Source of the DNA: Hydrogenophilales bacterium CG_4_10_14_3_um_filter_63_21
GTDB lineage: Bacteria; Pseudomonadota; Gammaproteobacteria; Burkholderiales; Thiobacillaceae
Length of the DNA: 33,862 bases
Assembly: GCA_002784045.1 (NCBI GenBank)
Contig: PFJX01000057.1
Location: forward strand, 1 to 33,862
Direction: 5' to 3'
Below, in pieces: positions 1-7,507 of this stretch (position 1 is its first letter; each line of letters begins with the position of its first letter). The notes under the pieces were generated by a model that was not told the origin of the DNA, did no database searches, and saw nothing but the letters and a program-made list of their open reading frames with translations. Both the position numbers and the translations under genes were made by a program.

Positions 1-89
1 CATTTCCAACACCCTGAATGGAATGATTTTTTCTAGCTACCTGAGTAGTTACGGTTTGCTTATCAAATCCATCCTGTGCCCCGCGCCAA

Positions 90-380
90 CTATCTTGGCC
101 GGCTGGATCTGAAACGAGAAGGCATCAGCATGGATGGCCGGGTATGAGCGATTCGAAGACGAGGCTCTGGCGCAGCGTCAAGCACGAGGACGAGTATCTG
201 ATGGGCTATGCCACGCTGGGCGTGTTGACGGTCGGCCTGGCCGAATACTTTGCCTTCTACAACGGCGGGCGCCCGCACCCGTCGCTGGGCCAACTGACGC
301 CCGATGTCATCTATCAAACCGCTGTGGGTGGCGGGGCGGTGATGCTGGGCAAATTCGGCGGCATGTGGGGGCGGAGCCCA
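90..380 (+). pseudogene. IS3-family transposase (OrfB) C-terminal remnant, frameshifted
   Basis: This is the end of a DDE integrase-type transposase of the IS3 group. Two blocks in different frames match the family. About 90-144 reads LKREGISMDGR and then meets a stop at 145. From about 174 another frame reads LWRSVKHEDEYLMGYATL and later FYNGGRPHPSLGQLTPD, the typical end of such transposases. The DNA expected between them, which normally encodes the RAIDNIFVE stretch, is shortened and scrambled around 140-170, so a small deletion broke the frame. The N-terminal catalytic part is absent. The fragment ends only a few bases from the stop codon of the converging chemoreceptor gene. I saw no clear terminal inverted repeat. 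It is certainly non-functional as it stands. Confidence 0.82.
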
Positions 381-382
381 CT

Positions 383-2044
383 TCAAACTTTGAATATCTC
401 TACCGAATTGCGAACTCCGGACGCTCTAGCTTCCAGCGCATTAGCCAGTTGCAATAATTGCTGCGCAGCACCTGAATTACTTTCCGACATTTGCGATACG
501 CGCTCGGTGCTCTTGGCCAGTTCCGTTGCCGCCACGCTCTGTTCATTTAGCGCCACTGAGATGTCGTCGATCACACTTGCCACTTCACCAAAGTTCTGTT
601 GAATATGTTTAATGGAAGTTTGTGCGATCTCGGCATCGCCCACGCCCTGCTGAGTGGTCTTCACCACCTTGTCCATACCACTTAGTGCGTGGTTCGCCAC
701 TGACCCAATCTTGGATGACATCTGGTTGATCTCGTTGGTCGCGCCGGCGGTACGTTCGGCCAGTTTGCGCACTTCATCCGCCACCACGGCAAAGCCGCGC
801 CCCTGCTCGCCCGCGCGCGCTGCTTCGATTGCGGCATTCAACGCCAGCAGATTGGTCTGGTCTGCGATCTCTTTGATGACTTTCACCACATCGCTGATGC
901 GCGAGGCATCCTCACCCAAGCGCGATACTTCAGCCGAAGCCCCTTGTATCTCTTGCGCCGAGGACAACAATCCCTTGACGGTCTTGTTGACCACTTGCGC
1001 CCCTTCTTCAGCATTGCTTCGTGAGCTGTTGGCAATAAGTTTGGCGCTCGCCCCCTGATCGCTGATGTGATTGGTGGAAACACTCAATTCCTCGATGGCT
1101 GCTGCCATATTACTCACCGCATCCGATTCTTGATTAACGTTCTCGGCAATCTGATTGGCTGAACCTGCCAGGATGTGTGCCATTTCCCCTACTTGGTCGG
1201 ATTGATTTTTGACTGACGTGATCATTTCGCGCAGCTTGCCCTGCATCTGATAGGCATTCGCCAGCAGGCTTCCAGCCGCGGGAAATTTATGCGGATGTTG
1301 CGAGAAATCACCGGTGGCCATGGTGTTGACCACTGTCGCCACCTCCCTCGGGTCGCCTCCCAGTTGCTGCATCACTTTACGGATGATCAAACTGGCCAGC
1401 ATCACGGAGAGCAACAATGCCAATACAGCCCATAGCGCGACCATGGCCCGGCGCGAATGAAGATTCTCTTCGGCCAAGGCAACTTTCTCTGCCGCTGCCT
1501 TTTCGGAGAATTGAATGAAGCTCTCGCGTAGCGTAATGGCCTGTGCGCTCACATCGCGGTCTATCCCGGCTACTTTGGCATCTGATTCTGCGGCATCGCC
1601 GGCATGCGCATCGATCTGCGTTAAATATTTACCGCTCATCTGTTGATGCGCGTGCGCGATGTTCTCAAGCTGCTGGATAAATCCATCGAATTCTGGATGG
1701 CCATTCCCAAGTTTCTTCAAGTCGACACGAACCGCCTCCAGACTGTGCTGGAACCGTTGTTGCTGTTCTGTGAACTGGGAACGATATTTTGCCTTCCTAT
1801 CCAGGTCTTTGCCGCGAAGAAAAATGTCTTTCGCGAGTTTCGCCTCCGTGATGATAGTGATATCCATGGTATCGATATTGCTCATCACCCGCATATGCAA
1901 CTGGAGACGAAAGACGTTTTCTATTTCGGCCTTGGTCGCACTATTCAATATCAGCAACCCGAACACCACCGTGACCAGCAACATGCTGAAAGATACCGCT
2001 TCCAGTACAACCAACTTGCCTTTCAACGTCATATTCGCAGGCAT
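383..2044 (-). CDS. Methyl-accepting chemotaxis protein (receptor 1)
   Basis: This 553-aa inner-membrane receptor passes ligand signals to the CheA kinase. A first membrane helix lies at about residues 10-33 and a second at 200-221. They enclose a roughly 165-residue, mostly helical periplasmic sensor of the four-helix-bundle kind. A HAMP-like linker follows, then a long cytoplasmic coiled coil. Its conserved hairpin tip ([19 protein letters not shown] and the following [20 protein letters not shown]) is at about 391-431. The C-terminus, EIFKV, has no CheR/CheB-tethering pentapeptide of the NWETF type. The start has an AAAGGAA ribosome site about 9 nt upstream. It lies 48 nt downstream of cheA in the same orientation. 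Ligand unknown. Confidence 0.95.
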   Translation of the reverse strand: MPANMTLKGKLVVLEAVSFSMLLVTVVFGLLILNSATKAEIENVFRLQLHMRVMSNIDTMDITIITEAKLAKDIFLRGKDLDRKAKYRSQFTEQQQRFQHSLEAVRVDLKKLGNGHPEFDGFIQQLENIAHAHQQMSGKYLTQIDAHAGDAAESDAKVAGIDRDVSAQAITLRESFIQFSEKAAAEKVALAEENLHSRRAMVALWAVLALLLSVMLASLIIRKVMQQLGGDPREVATVVNTMATGDFSQHPHKFPAAGSLLANAYQMQGKLREMITSVKNQSDQVGEMAHILAGSANQIAENVNQESDAVSNMAAAIEELSVSTNHISDQGASAKLIANSSRSNAEEGAQVVNKTVKGLLSSAQEIQGASAEVSRLGEDASRISDVVKVIKEIADQTNLLALNAAIEAARAGEQGRGFAVVADEVRKLAERTAGATNEINQMSSKIGSVANHALSGMDKVVKTTQQGVGDAEIAQTSIKHIQQNFGEVASVIDDISVALNEQSVAATELAKSTERVSQMSESNSGAAQQLLQLANALEARASGVRNSVEIFKV

Positions 2045-2062
2045 TTTGTAGTTCCTTTACTT

Positions 2063-2090
2063 CGTCATTCCCGCGGAGGCGGAAATGCCA
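2063..2090. repeat. CGTCATTCCCGCG-type palindromic intergenic repeat, copy 1
   Basis: The gap between cheA and the receptor gene carries cgtcattcccgcg followed by ag and a degenerate inverted arm (cggaaatg). A related copy lies at 3973-3999. I recall elements with this core as common dispersed palindromes in betaproteobacterial genomes. The two copies here share the left arm exactly and differ in the right arm. Confidence 0.65.
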
Positions 2091-2092
2091 AT

Positions 2093-3952
2093 TTAATTGC
2101 CACGCATGTCACTCAACAGTTCTTTGATGTCCAGGATCAGCACGATGTCACCTTCGCTGGACATGGTGACTCCCGCCACGCCTTTCGGGCGGAAGGTGTC
2201 TAGTGACTTGATCACCACATCTTCATGGCCGACAAAGCCATCCGCGGTGAGGATGAAGCTGTTGCTGCCGAACTGCATCAGCACACCGACTTCTGAATGC
2301 TCGTTGTTGCCCCAGCCAATGAGTTGGGTGAGTGGCAACACCGGCAACACTTCGCCGCGCACCACCATGGTGGCTTTGCCGGAGATTTGTTGTAACTCTT
2401 GCCGGGTAACGGGAAGTATCTCGCGCACCATGGACAGCGGCACGGCGAACGATTGGTCGCCCAGGCGTAGCACCAGTACCGGCAAGATCGCCAAGGTGAG
2501 CGGTAAGGAAATAGAGAAGGTCGATCCCTTGCCCGGTTCTGAATGAATCTGGATGCTACCGTTGAGTTTTTCGATATTGGTCTTCACCACGTCCATGCCG
2601 ACGCCGCGACCCGATACGCTGGAGATTTCGTCCTTGGTGGAGAAACCCGGCAGCAAGATCAATTCCAGGCATTGGTTCTCGTCCAGCGTGTTCGCCATCT
2701 CACTGGTGATGAGTCCCTTCTCGATAGCCTTGCTGCGGATCATTTCCGGGCGCATGCCTTTGCCATCATCGGAAATGGTGATGAGGATGTGGTCGCCTTC
2801 CTGATGCGCACTCAATTCCACCACACTCTTTTCCGGCTTCCCTGCCGCGCGCCGACCTTCAATGGTTTCCACGCCGTGATCGACTGCATTGCGCACCAAG
2901 TGCACCAGCGGATCGTTCAGGTCCTCGATCATGGTCTTGTCCATCTCGGTTTCTTCGCCGGTGAGCACCAGCTCCACATCCTTGCCCAGCGAACGCGCCA
3001 AGTCGCGCGCCAACCGTGGATATTTCTTGAACAAACGACCGATGGGCTGCATCCGCGTCTTCATCACCGCGTTTTGCAGATTGACCACCAGCATGTCCAA
3101 CTGGGTCACCGATAGGTCCAGCTCGCGCAGGATGTCCGCACCGCTGCGCCCCTGCAGCAGGTCGGAGCGCAAATGCGTCAGCCGGTTCTTGGTCAGGCCG
3201 ATCTCGCCGGACAGGTTGAGCACTTGATCCAGCCGCACGGTGTCCACGCGAATGGTCGTTTCCTTCGCTTCGGCAGCGGGCACATCGCCGCCGCGGCGTC
3301 CGACCGTCGCACCCGGCACATCCGAGGTGCGGCGTCCAAAGGCTTTCCTGGTGGATTCCTCTTCGTCGATCGCCTGCTTGATCTGTGCCGGATCGCGAGT
3401 CGCCCCGACTGTCTCGACGATGTCGGTGCCAGTGAGGACTTTGTATAGCGCATCCCAATCGACATTCTCTGGCCCAATCACTGGCGATGTCGCGGCTTGT
3501 GCCGCCCCGACCCCGGTGGGCGCGGCGACGGGTTTGGGTTGGCCAACGGGTGCGATCGCTTTGCCTTCCAATGCGGATTGCAGCGCCGCCAATATATCTG
3601 CGGGCGCGGCGGTGGGTTGTTGGTTCTGTTGCAATGAACTGAACATCAGGCGCACTTCGGCCGTGGCGGCAAAGATCGCATCCAGCAACTCTGCATCCAA
3701 GGTGAGTTGGTTGGTGCGCAGCTTGTCGAACAGGTTCTCGGTGAGGTGGCACAAGGTCACCAGTTCATTCGCGTTCAAGAACCCCGCACCGCCTTTGATG
3801 GTGTGGAATCCTCGAAATATCTCATTGAGCAGATTGCCGTCGCTCGGGCGCTTTTCCAGTTCCATCAATTTGCTGTCCACATCGGACAACATGTCTCCGG
3901 CTTCCAGCAAAAAGTCACTCAGCAATTCTTCCATTCCGGCAAAGTCATTCAT
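2093..3952 (-). CDS. cheA: Chemotaxis histidine kinase CheA
   Basis: CheA autophosphorylates on an N-terminal His and passes phosphate to CheY under receptor control. The 619 residues show an HPt domain (1-105) with the phosphorylated His50 in FRGFHTIKGGAGF. A linker of about 120 residues follows, rich in Ala, Pro and Gly. The dimerisation helices lie at about 230-305. The HATPase domain has its N box (HLVRNAVDHG, 351-360), G1 box (DDGKGM, 395-400) and the GFSTKD/GRGVGMDVV boxes (436-455). A CheW-like P5 domain covers about 485-615. The linker is too short and low in complexity for a normal P2 CheY-docking domain, so CheY may be phosphorylated without it. The start has GGAGG 8 nt upstream. 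Stop and gene order place it in one operon with cheZ. Confidence 0.97.
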   Translation of the reverse strand: MNDFAGMEELLSDFLLEAGDMLSDVDSKLMELEKRPSDGNLLNEIFRGFHTIKGGAGFLNANELVTLCHLTENLFDKLRTNQLTLDAELLDAIFAATAEVRLMFSSLQQNQQPTAAPADILAALQSALEGKAIAPVGQPKPVAAPTGVGAAQAATSPVIGPENVDWDALYKVLTGTDIVETVGATRDPAQIKQAIDEEESTRKAFGRRTSDVPGATVGRRGGDVPAAEAKETTIRVDTVRLDQVLNLSGEIGLTKNRLTHLRSDLLQGRSGADILRELDLSVTQLDMLVVNLQNAVMKTRMQPIGRLFKKYPRLARDLARSLGKDVELVLTGEETEMDKTMIEDLNDPLVHLVRNAVDHGVETIEGRRAAGKPEKSVVELSAHQEGDHILITISDDGKGMRPEMIRSKAIEKGLITSEMANTLDENQCLELILLPGFSTKDEISSVSGRGVGMDVVKTNIEKLNGSIQIHSEPGKGSTFSISLPLTLAILPVLVLRLGDQSFAVPLSMVREILPVTRQELQQISGKATMVVRGEVLPVLPLTQLIGWGNNEHSEVGVLMQFGSNSFILTADGFVGHEDVVIKSLDTFRPKGVAGVTMSSEGDIVLILDIKELLSDMRGN

Positions 3953-3972
3953 GTTTCACACCTCCATCTATT

Positions 3973-3999
3973 CCGTCATTCCCGCGTAGTCGGAAGTGA
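3973..3999. repeat. CGTCATTCCCGCG-type palindromic intergenic repeat, copy 2
   Basis: The cheZ-cheA gap carries the same left arm (cgtcattcccgcg) as the element at 2063, followed by tag and a degenerate right arm. Both copies sit just after a stop codon within the same operon, where they could form mRNA hairpins. Confidence 0.62.
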
Positions 4000-4019
4000 C
4001 AAAGGGTTACCTTCACTTT

Positions 4020-4751
4020 CTAAAACCCCAAGCTTTCCAGCAGATCGTCCACCTGGTCCTGGCTGGTCACCACGTCGTTGCGTCCTTCCGCATTGACAAC
4101 CGGCCCGTTCAGCAATCCGGTATTGAGTTCCGCCTTGACCGTGGCTGGCGCGTTTTCCACCAGCAGCGCCACCAATTGCTGTTCCATGTCCCGCGTCAGC
4201 TGAATGATCTTTTTGATGACTTGTCCGGTCAGATCCTGGAAGTCTTGCGCCATCATGATTTCCAGTAGATAGGCATTGGCTATTTTGGCTTGCTCCGGCG
4301 CTTCATGCAGATAGGCATGGGTCTGTGTGGCCAACTCTTTGAATTGCTGCACGTTCAATTTTTTCTGAAACAACAAATCCCACTGCGTGGTGAGCCGATG
4401 GGATTCTTCGCCCAGCTTGACCACGATGGGCTGCGCCGCTTCAGACGCGTTCAATACGCGTTCCGCCGCTTGTTGCGTCAGGGTGGCCACATAGTTGAGA
4501 CGGTCGCGGGCATCGGGGATGCTGGATGCCGCTTTCTCGATTTCTTTATGCAGGCCGAGCTCGCGCAGGGTGTCGTGCAGCCTGCGCGCCATCTGTCCAA
4601 CCTGGGTGATCACTTTTTCCTGCTCGCCAGCCGCGGCATGGCTCACCACTGCGGCTGCGGCGGGACTTTCCTCTTTCGCTTTCGCCTGGAGGATGCTGTC
4701 GAACAGCGCTTCGAGATCGTCCGAATCCTTGTTTGCTGTGTTGGTCGCCAT
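4020..4751 (-). CDS. cheZ: CheY-phosphate phosphatase CheZ
   Basis: CheZ dephosphorylates CheY-P and ends the tumble signal. The protein has 243 residues from the ATG at 4751. A GTG at 4763 would add four residues, but AAGTGAGG lies 6 nt before the ATG, which favours the ATG. The long helical hairpin contains the family signature QDFQDLTGQVIKK. The catalytic Asp and Gln (equivalent to E. coli D143 and Q147) are at residues 173 and 177. The last residues, DQVDDLLESLGF, match the amphipathic CheY-binding helix at the CheZ C-terminus. The gene begins 8 nt after the cheY stop. CheZ is typical of beta- and gammaproteobacteria. Confidence 0.96.
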   Translation of the reverse strand: MATNTANKDSDDLEALFDSILQAKAKEESPAAAAVVSHAAAGEQEKVITQVGQMARRLHDTLRELGLHKEIEKAASSIPDARDRLNYVATLTQQAAERVLNASEAAQPIVVKLGEESHRLTTQWDLLFQKKLNVQQFKELATQTHAYLHEAPEQAKIANAYLLEIMMAQDFQDLTGQVIKKIIQLTRDMEQQLVALLVENAPATVKAELNTGLLNGPVVNAEGRNDVVTSQDQVDDLLESLGF

Positions 4752-4759
4752 GGATTGCC

Positions 4760-5158
4760 TCACTTGTTCAAGTGCGGAAACGCAGCAAAGATCTTCTTCA
4801 GCTTCTCATCCAGTGTGGCCGCCGTGAATGGTTTGACCACATAGCCGGAAGCACCCGCCTGTGCCGCCTCGATGATGTTTTCTTTCCTGGCTTCCGCCGT
4901 CACCATCAATATCGGCAAATGTTTGAGGTTGGCGTCAGCGCGTATCGCGCGCAGCAACTCGATGCCGGTCATGTTGGGCATATTCCAGTCGGACACCACG
5001 AAATCGAACGGCGCGCTGCGCAGTTTGTTCAGTGCATCCGTACCGTCTTCGGCTTCCTCTACGTTGGAGAATCCCAACTCTTTGAGCAGATTGCGCACGA
5101 TGCGCCGCATCGTGGAGAAATCATCGACCACCAGAAATTTTGTGTTCTCTATTCCCAT
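4760..5158 (-). CDS. cheY: Chemotaxis response regulator CheY
   Basis: This single receiver domain of 132 residues binds the flagellar switch when phosphorylated. All key residues fall at E. coli CheY positions: acidic D12 and D13, phosphoacceptor D57 (in [10 protein letters not shown]), switch T87 (MVTAEA), Y106 and K109 (VVKPF). A strong AGGAG ribosome site lies about 7 nt before the ATG. There is no output domain. It is followed at once by cheZ, the usual pairing. The 136-nt gap upstream, which separates it from cheV1, is where an additional promoter could lie. Confidence 0.98.
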   Translation of the reverse strand: MGIENTKFLVVDDFSTMRRIVRNLLKELGFSNVEEAEDGTDALNKLRSAPFDFVVSDWNMPNMTGIELLRAIRADANLKHLPILMVTAEARKENIIEAAQAGASGYVVKPFTAATLDEKLKKIFAAFPHLNK

Positions 5159-5202
5159 CTCAATCTCCTACGGTTGGTTTGGAGTGCGCTGACTCGTCCG
5201 CG

Positions 5203-5221
5203 TGTCGCTATCGCGGCGACA
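5203..5221. other. Short inverted repeat in the cheV1-cheY gap
   Basis: Arms TGTCGC and GCGACA (6 bp) flank a 7-nt centre, about 45 nt upstream of the cheY start. It could be a hairpin attenuating readthrough from the cheV genes, or chance. No T-run follows on either strand. The rest of the 136-nt gap (5159-5294) shows nothing else I can support. Confidence 0.3.
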
Positions 5222-5294
5222 GGTCTACCCGCAAGGAGCACGCAAAGGTGGTAACGGGCTGAAGCTCCAACAAAAACGCAGGCCGCACACCTTA

Positions 5295-6236
5295 TCAAGT
5301 CAGCAGCGGCCGCAAGGTGGACGACAACACCATCGAATCGAACTTCGGCACGTAGTAATCCACGCCCACGCGTTTGCCCATGGCGCGGTTTGCATCCGAC
5401 GACAGCGACGAATGCATCACCACCGGTATTCCTTCAAAACGCTTGTCGTTCTTGACGCATTGGGTCAATACATAACCGTCCATTACCGGCATTTCGGCAT
5501 CAGTCAGAATGACCTGTATCTGATCGCGCAGGCACTGCCCCGTGCTCTCTGCGGAATCCGCCATGGTACACAGGCGATCCCATGCCTCCTGCCCGTTATT
5601 GGACTGGATGTGTTTGACACCCATCTTGTCCAATACTTCAGCGATCTTGCGCCGCGCGACCAGCGAGTCGTCAGCGAAGAATACGCACAGCTCATGGGCT
5701 GAATTGATCGGCTCGACATTGCCGACAATGGCCTCACCGAAGGCATCGGAGAGAATTTGCTCAACATCCAGAATAGAGACCAGCGACCCGTCTTCCAGAT
5801 TGGTAATGGCGGTAATCAGCGCGCCCTTGTCCGACAGCATGCCTTCGGTCGGGCGCACCTTGTCCCAATCCACGCGGATGATGCGATCCACCTCTTTCAC
5901 CAGGAACCCCAGGATGTGATTGTTGTATTCCGCCACCATCATGGTCTGATGCGGCTGGCGTTCCTCGATGCCCATGAATTTCGCCAGATTAAGCACCGGC
6001 ATCACATGACCGCGCAGGCTGACGATACCGTCAACGCCGGCGGGCATATTGGGGGTACGGGTGATCTTGCCGGCTTGCGACGCCTCTTTTACCTTGAACA
6101 CATTGATGCCGAACTTTTCTTCGGTGCCCAAGTTGAACAGCAGGATCTCCATCTTGTTGGTGCCCGCCAGATTGGTGCGCGCATCGATGTGGTCGAGCAG
6201 GCTGTCGGAAGACGATGTTTCCTCGCTGTAGCTCAT
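5295..6236 (-). CDS. cheV: CheV-type coupling protein 1 (CheW-receiver fusion)
   Basis: CheV combines a CheW-like scaffold, which links receptors to CheA, with a receiver domain that can tune this link. The 313 residues have a CheW domain at about 25-165 (EILLFNLG, FGINVFKVKE, VSLRGHVMPVLNLAKFMG). A receiver domain at about 182-313 has the acidic pair D189/D190, phosphoacceptor D246 (VILTDAEMP) and a PKF motif in place of the usual KPF. The frame runs open further upstream, but the ATG at 6236 has AGGGAG at a good distance and begins MSYSEET. The gene starts 10 nt after the stop of a paralogous cheV. In place of the FKVREVMRIPEI seen in the paralogue, this copy reads FKVKEASQAGKI, a change in the CheW core. 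Confidence 0.93.
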   Translation of the reverse strand: MSYSEETSSSDSLLDHIDARTNLAGTNKMEILLFNLGTEEKFGINVFKVKEASQAGKITRTPNMPAGVDGIVSLRGHVMPVLNLAKFMGIEERQPHQTMMVAEYNNHILGFLVKEVDRIIRVDWDKVRPTEGMLSDKGALITAITNLEDGSLVSILDVEQILSDAFGEAIVGNVEPINSAHELCVFFADDSLVARRKIAEVLDKMGVKHIQSNNGQEAWDRLCTMADSAESTGQCLRDQIQVILTDAEMPVMDGYVLTQCVKNDKRFEGIPVVMHSSLSSDANRAMGKRVGVDYYVPKFDSMVLSSTLRPLLT

Positions 6237-6246
6237 CTTTCGCTCC

Positions 6247-7191
6247 CTAAGCCAAGAGACGCGCCAGCGTCTGTGACAATTTTTGCGGCTCAAACTTCGG
6301 CACATATTCGTCTACGCCAACCGCCTTGCCCAATTGCTGATTGGACGAACTGGACAGCGAGGAATGCATCAGCACCGGGATACCGTTGAAGCGTTTGTCC
6401 GCTTTGATCTTGCGCGTCAGCATGTAGCCATCCATCTCCGGCATCTCCACATCGGTGAGGATGACCTGCACGAGGTCCTTCAGCGGTGTATTGGAGGCAT
6501 TGGCATAGTCTGCCATTCTGGTCAGCTCCTCCCATGCCTTGCGGCCGTTGATCGCCGAGAGGTGTTTGATGCCCATCGCCTCCAGGGTGCGCGCGATCTG
6601 GTTGCGCGCCACCGATGAATCGTCGGCGAAGAACACCGTGCAATTCTCTTTTCCCAACTGTTTGACCGAATTGAAGATCATCTCGTCGGAACCGAAATGG
6701 CCGGTTTCAGACAACACCTTCTCCACGTCCAGCATCATCACCAGCCGCTTGTCTTTCAGTTCGGTGATGGCGGTAACCAGCCCCCCCAGTTCCGCCAACA
6801 GCATTTCCGGCGGCACGCGCATCGCGGACCAATCCAGACGCAGGATGTTATCCACCGCCTTGACCAGGAACCCCTGCGTATGCCCGTTATATTCGGTGAC
6901 GATCATGATGTCCGGTTTGCAATCTGTTTCCATGCCGATGTATTTGGCCAGATCAATCACCGGCACCAGCGCACCGCGCAAGCTCACCATGCCCTCGACC
7001 GAAGGCGGCATCTCAGGCGCGCGCGTGATCTCAGGGATGCGCATCACTTCGCGCACCTTGAACACGTTGATGCCGAATGTCTCCTCACGTCCGCTGCGCA
7101 AATCCTTGCCCAGCGAAAACATGAGAATCTCAAGCTTGTTGGTCCCCGCCAGCTTAGTTCGGGCATCAATATTTTTTAACAAATCCGACAT
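6247..7191 (-). CDS. cheV: CheV-type coupling protein 2 (CheW-receiver fusion)
   Basis: This 314-aa paralogue of the next gene in the operon has the same layout: a CheW domain at about 17-165 and a receiver domain at about 183-314 with D190/D191 and phosphoacceptor D247 (VILTDVEMP). The CheW part is closer to the family norm (INVFKVREVMRIPEITRAPEMP). It differs from its neighbour by a longer loop (KDLRSGREETFG) after the first strand. GAGGAAC precedes the ATG. A candidate sigma-28 site lies about 80 nt upstream. Since no stand-alone cheW is present in the window, the two CheV proteins may be the coupling proteins for the neighbouring CheA. That is inference, because cheW could lie elsewhere. 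Confidence 0.94.
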   Translation of the reverse strand: MSDLLKNIDARTKLAGTNKLEILMFSLGKDLRSGREETFGINVFKVREVMRIPEITRAPEMPPSVEGMVSLRGALVPVIDLAKYIGMETDCKPDIMIVTEYNGHTQGFLVKAVDNILRLDWSAMRVPPEMLLAELGGLVTAITELKDKRLVMMLDVEKVLSETGHFGSDEMIFNSVKQLGKENCTVFFADDSSVARNQIARTLEAMGIKHLSAINGRKAWEELTRMADYANASNTPLKDLVQVILTDVEMPEMDGYMLTRKIKADKRFNGIPVLMHSSLSSSSNQQLGKAVGVDEYVPKFEPQKLSQTLARLLA

Positions 7192-7272
7192 TTTCTGTTC
7201 CTCGTTTGCCGCGTATTTTCTGACCAGGCGGCGCTGGCCAACGGATAGCTCGCCTTGCCAAATTCATTCAAT

Positions 7273-7298
7273 TCATCGGCGGATTTCGCCAATTCTTA
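7273..7298 (-). promoter_or_regulatory. Possible sigma-28 (FliA) promoter for the cheV-cheY-cheZ-cheA operon
   Basis: On the minus strand TAAGAATT is followed after 10 nt by GCCGATGA. The sigma-28 consensus is TAAAGTTT, 11 nt, GCCGATAA. The -10 half fits 7 of 8 bases, but the -35 half fits only 5 and the spacer is one base short. It lies about 80 nt upstream of cheV2. Weak on its own; it gains some weight from the near-perfect site before receptor 2. Confidence 0.4.
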
Positions 7299-7319
7299 GC
7301 GTGAAATAACCGCCACGCC

Positions 7320-7424
7320 GTAGGAGCGGACGCGCCGGTAGGCGCAACAGTGGAGCGCTTGCCAAGACCACACGCCTTACCTTTGCGGGCTGCCACCCGC
7401 ATCGCGGACACGGTCCGCTCCTAC
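7320..7424. repeat. REP-like element bounded by a perfect 12-bp inverted repeat
   Basis: gtaggagcggac at 7320-7331 is the exact reverse complement of gtccgctcctac at 7413-7424, with 81 nt between. The gtaggagcgg start is the form seen in REP/BIME-type elements of pseudomonads and betaproteobacteria (recalled). The whole unit could be a mobile palindromic element or a transcript-end hairpin. Confidence 0.65.
7356..7389. repeat. 34-nt dispersed repeat, copy A
   Basis: Read on the minus strand this element matches 28630-28663 at 31 of 34 positions. The shared core includes gtaaggcgtgtggt. The copy sits inside the larger REP-like unit of this gap. The two copies are in opposite orientation and both lie in intergenic DNA. 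Confidence 0.75.
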
Positions 7425-7507
7425 AGTGGGTTCATTCTCCGGAGCGGCTTTGTCGCCATGGCCGCCAGCGTTGAACCCCAACGCGAATAGCGCCAAGACA
7501 GGGGGAC

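Larger units (their letters stand above)
7192..7507. other. Repeat-rich intergenic region (316 nt) at a composition boundary
   Basis: No convincing gene lies here. The stretch holds the cheV2 leader and possible sigma-28 site, a 12-bp perfect inverted repeat (7320-7331 with 7413-7424), and a 34-nt element (7356-7389) repeated at 28630-28663. A third block near 7439 (ccggagcggctttgtcgcc) resembles the start of REP-type elements. GC content appears to rise from the chemotaxis cluster on the left to receptor 2 on the right across this stretch, so it may mark an old junction. Confidence 0.6.
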
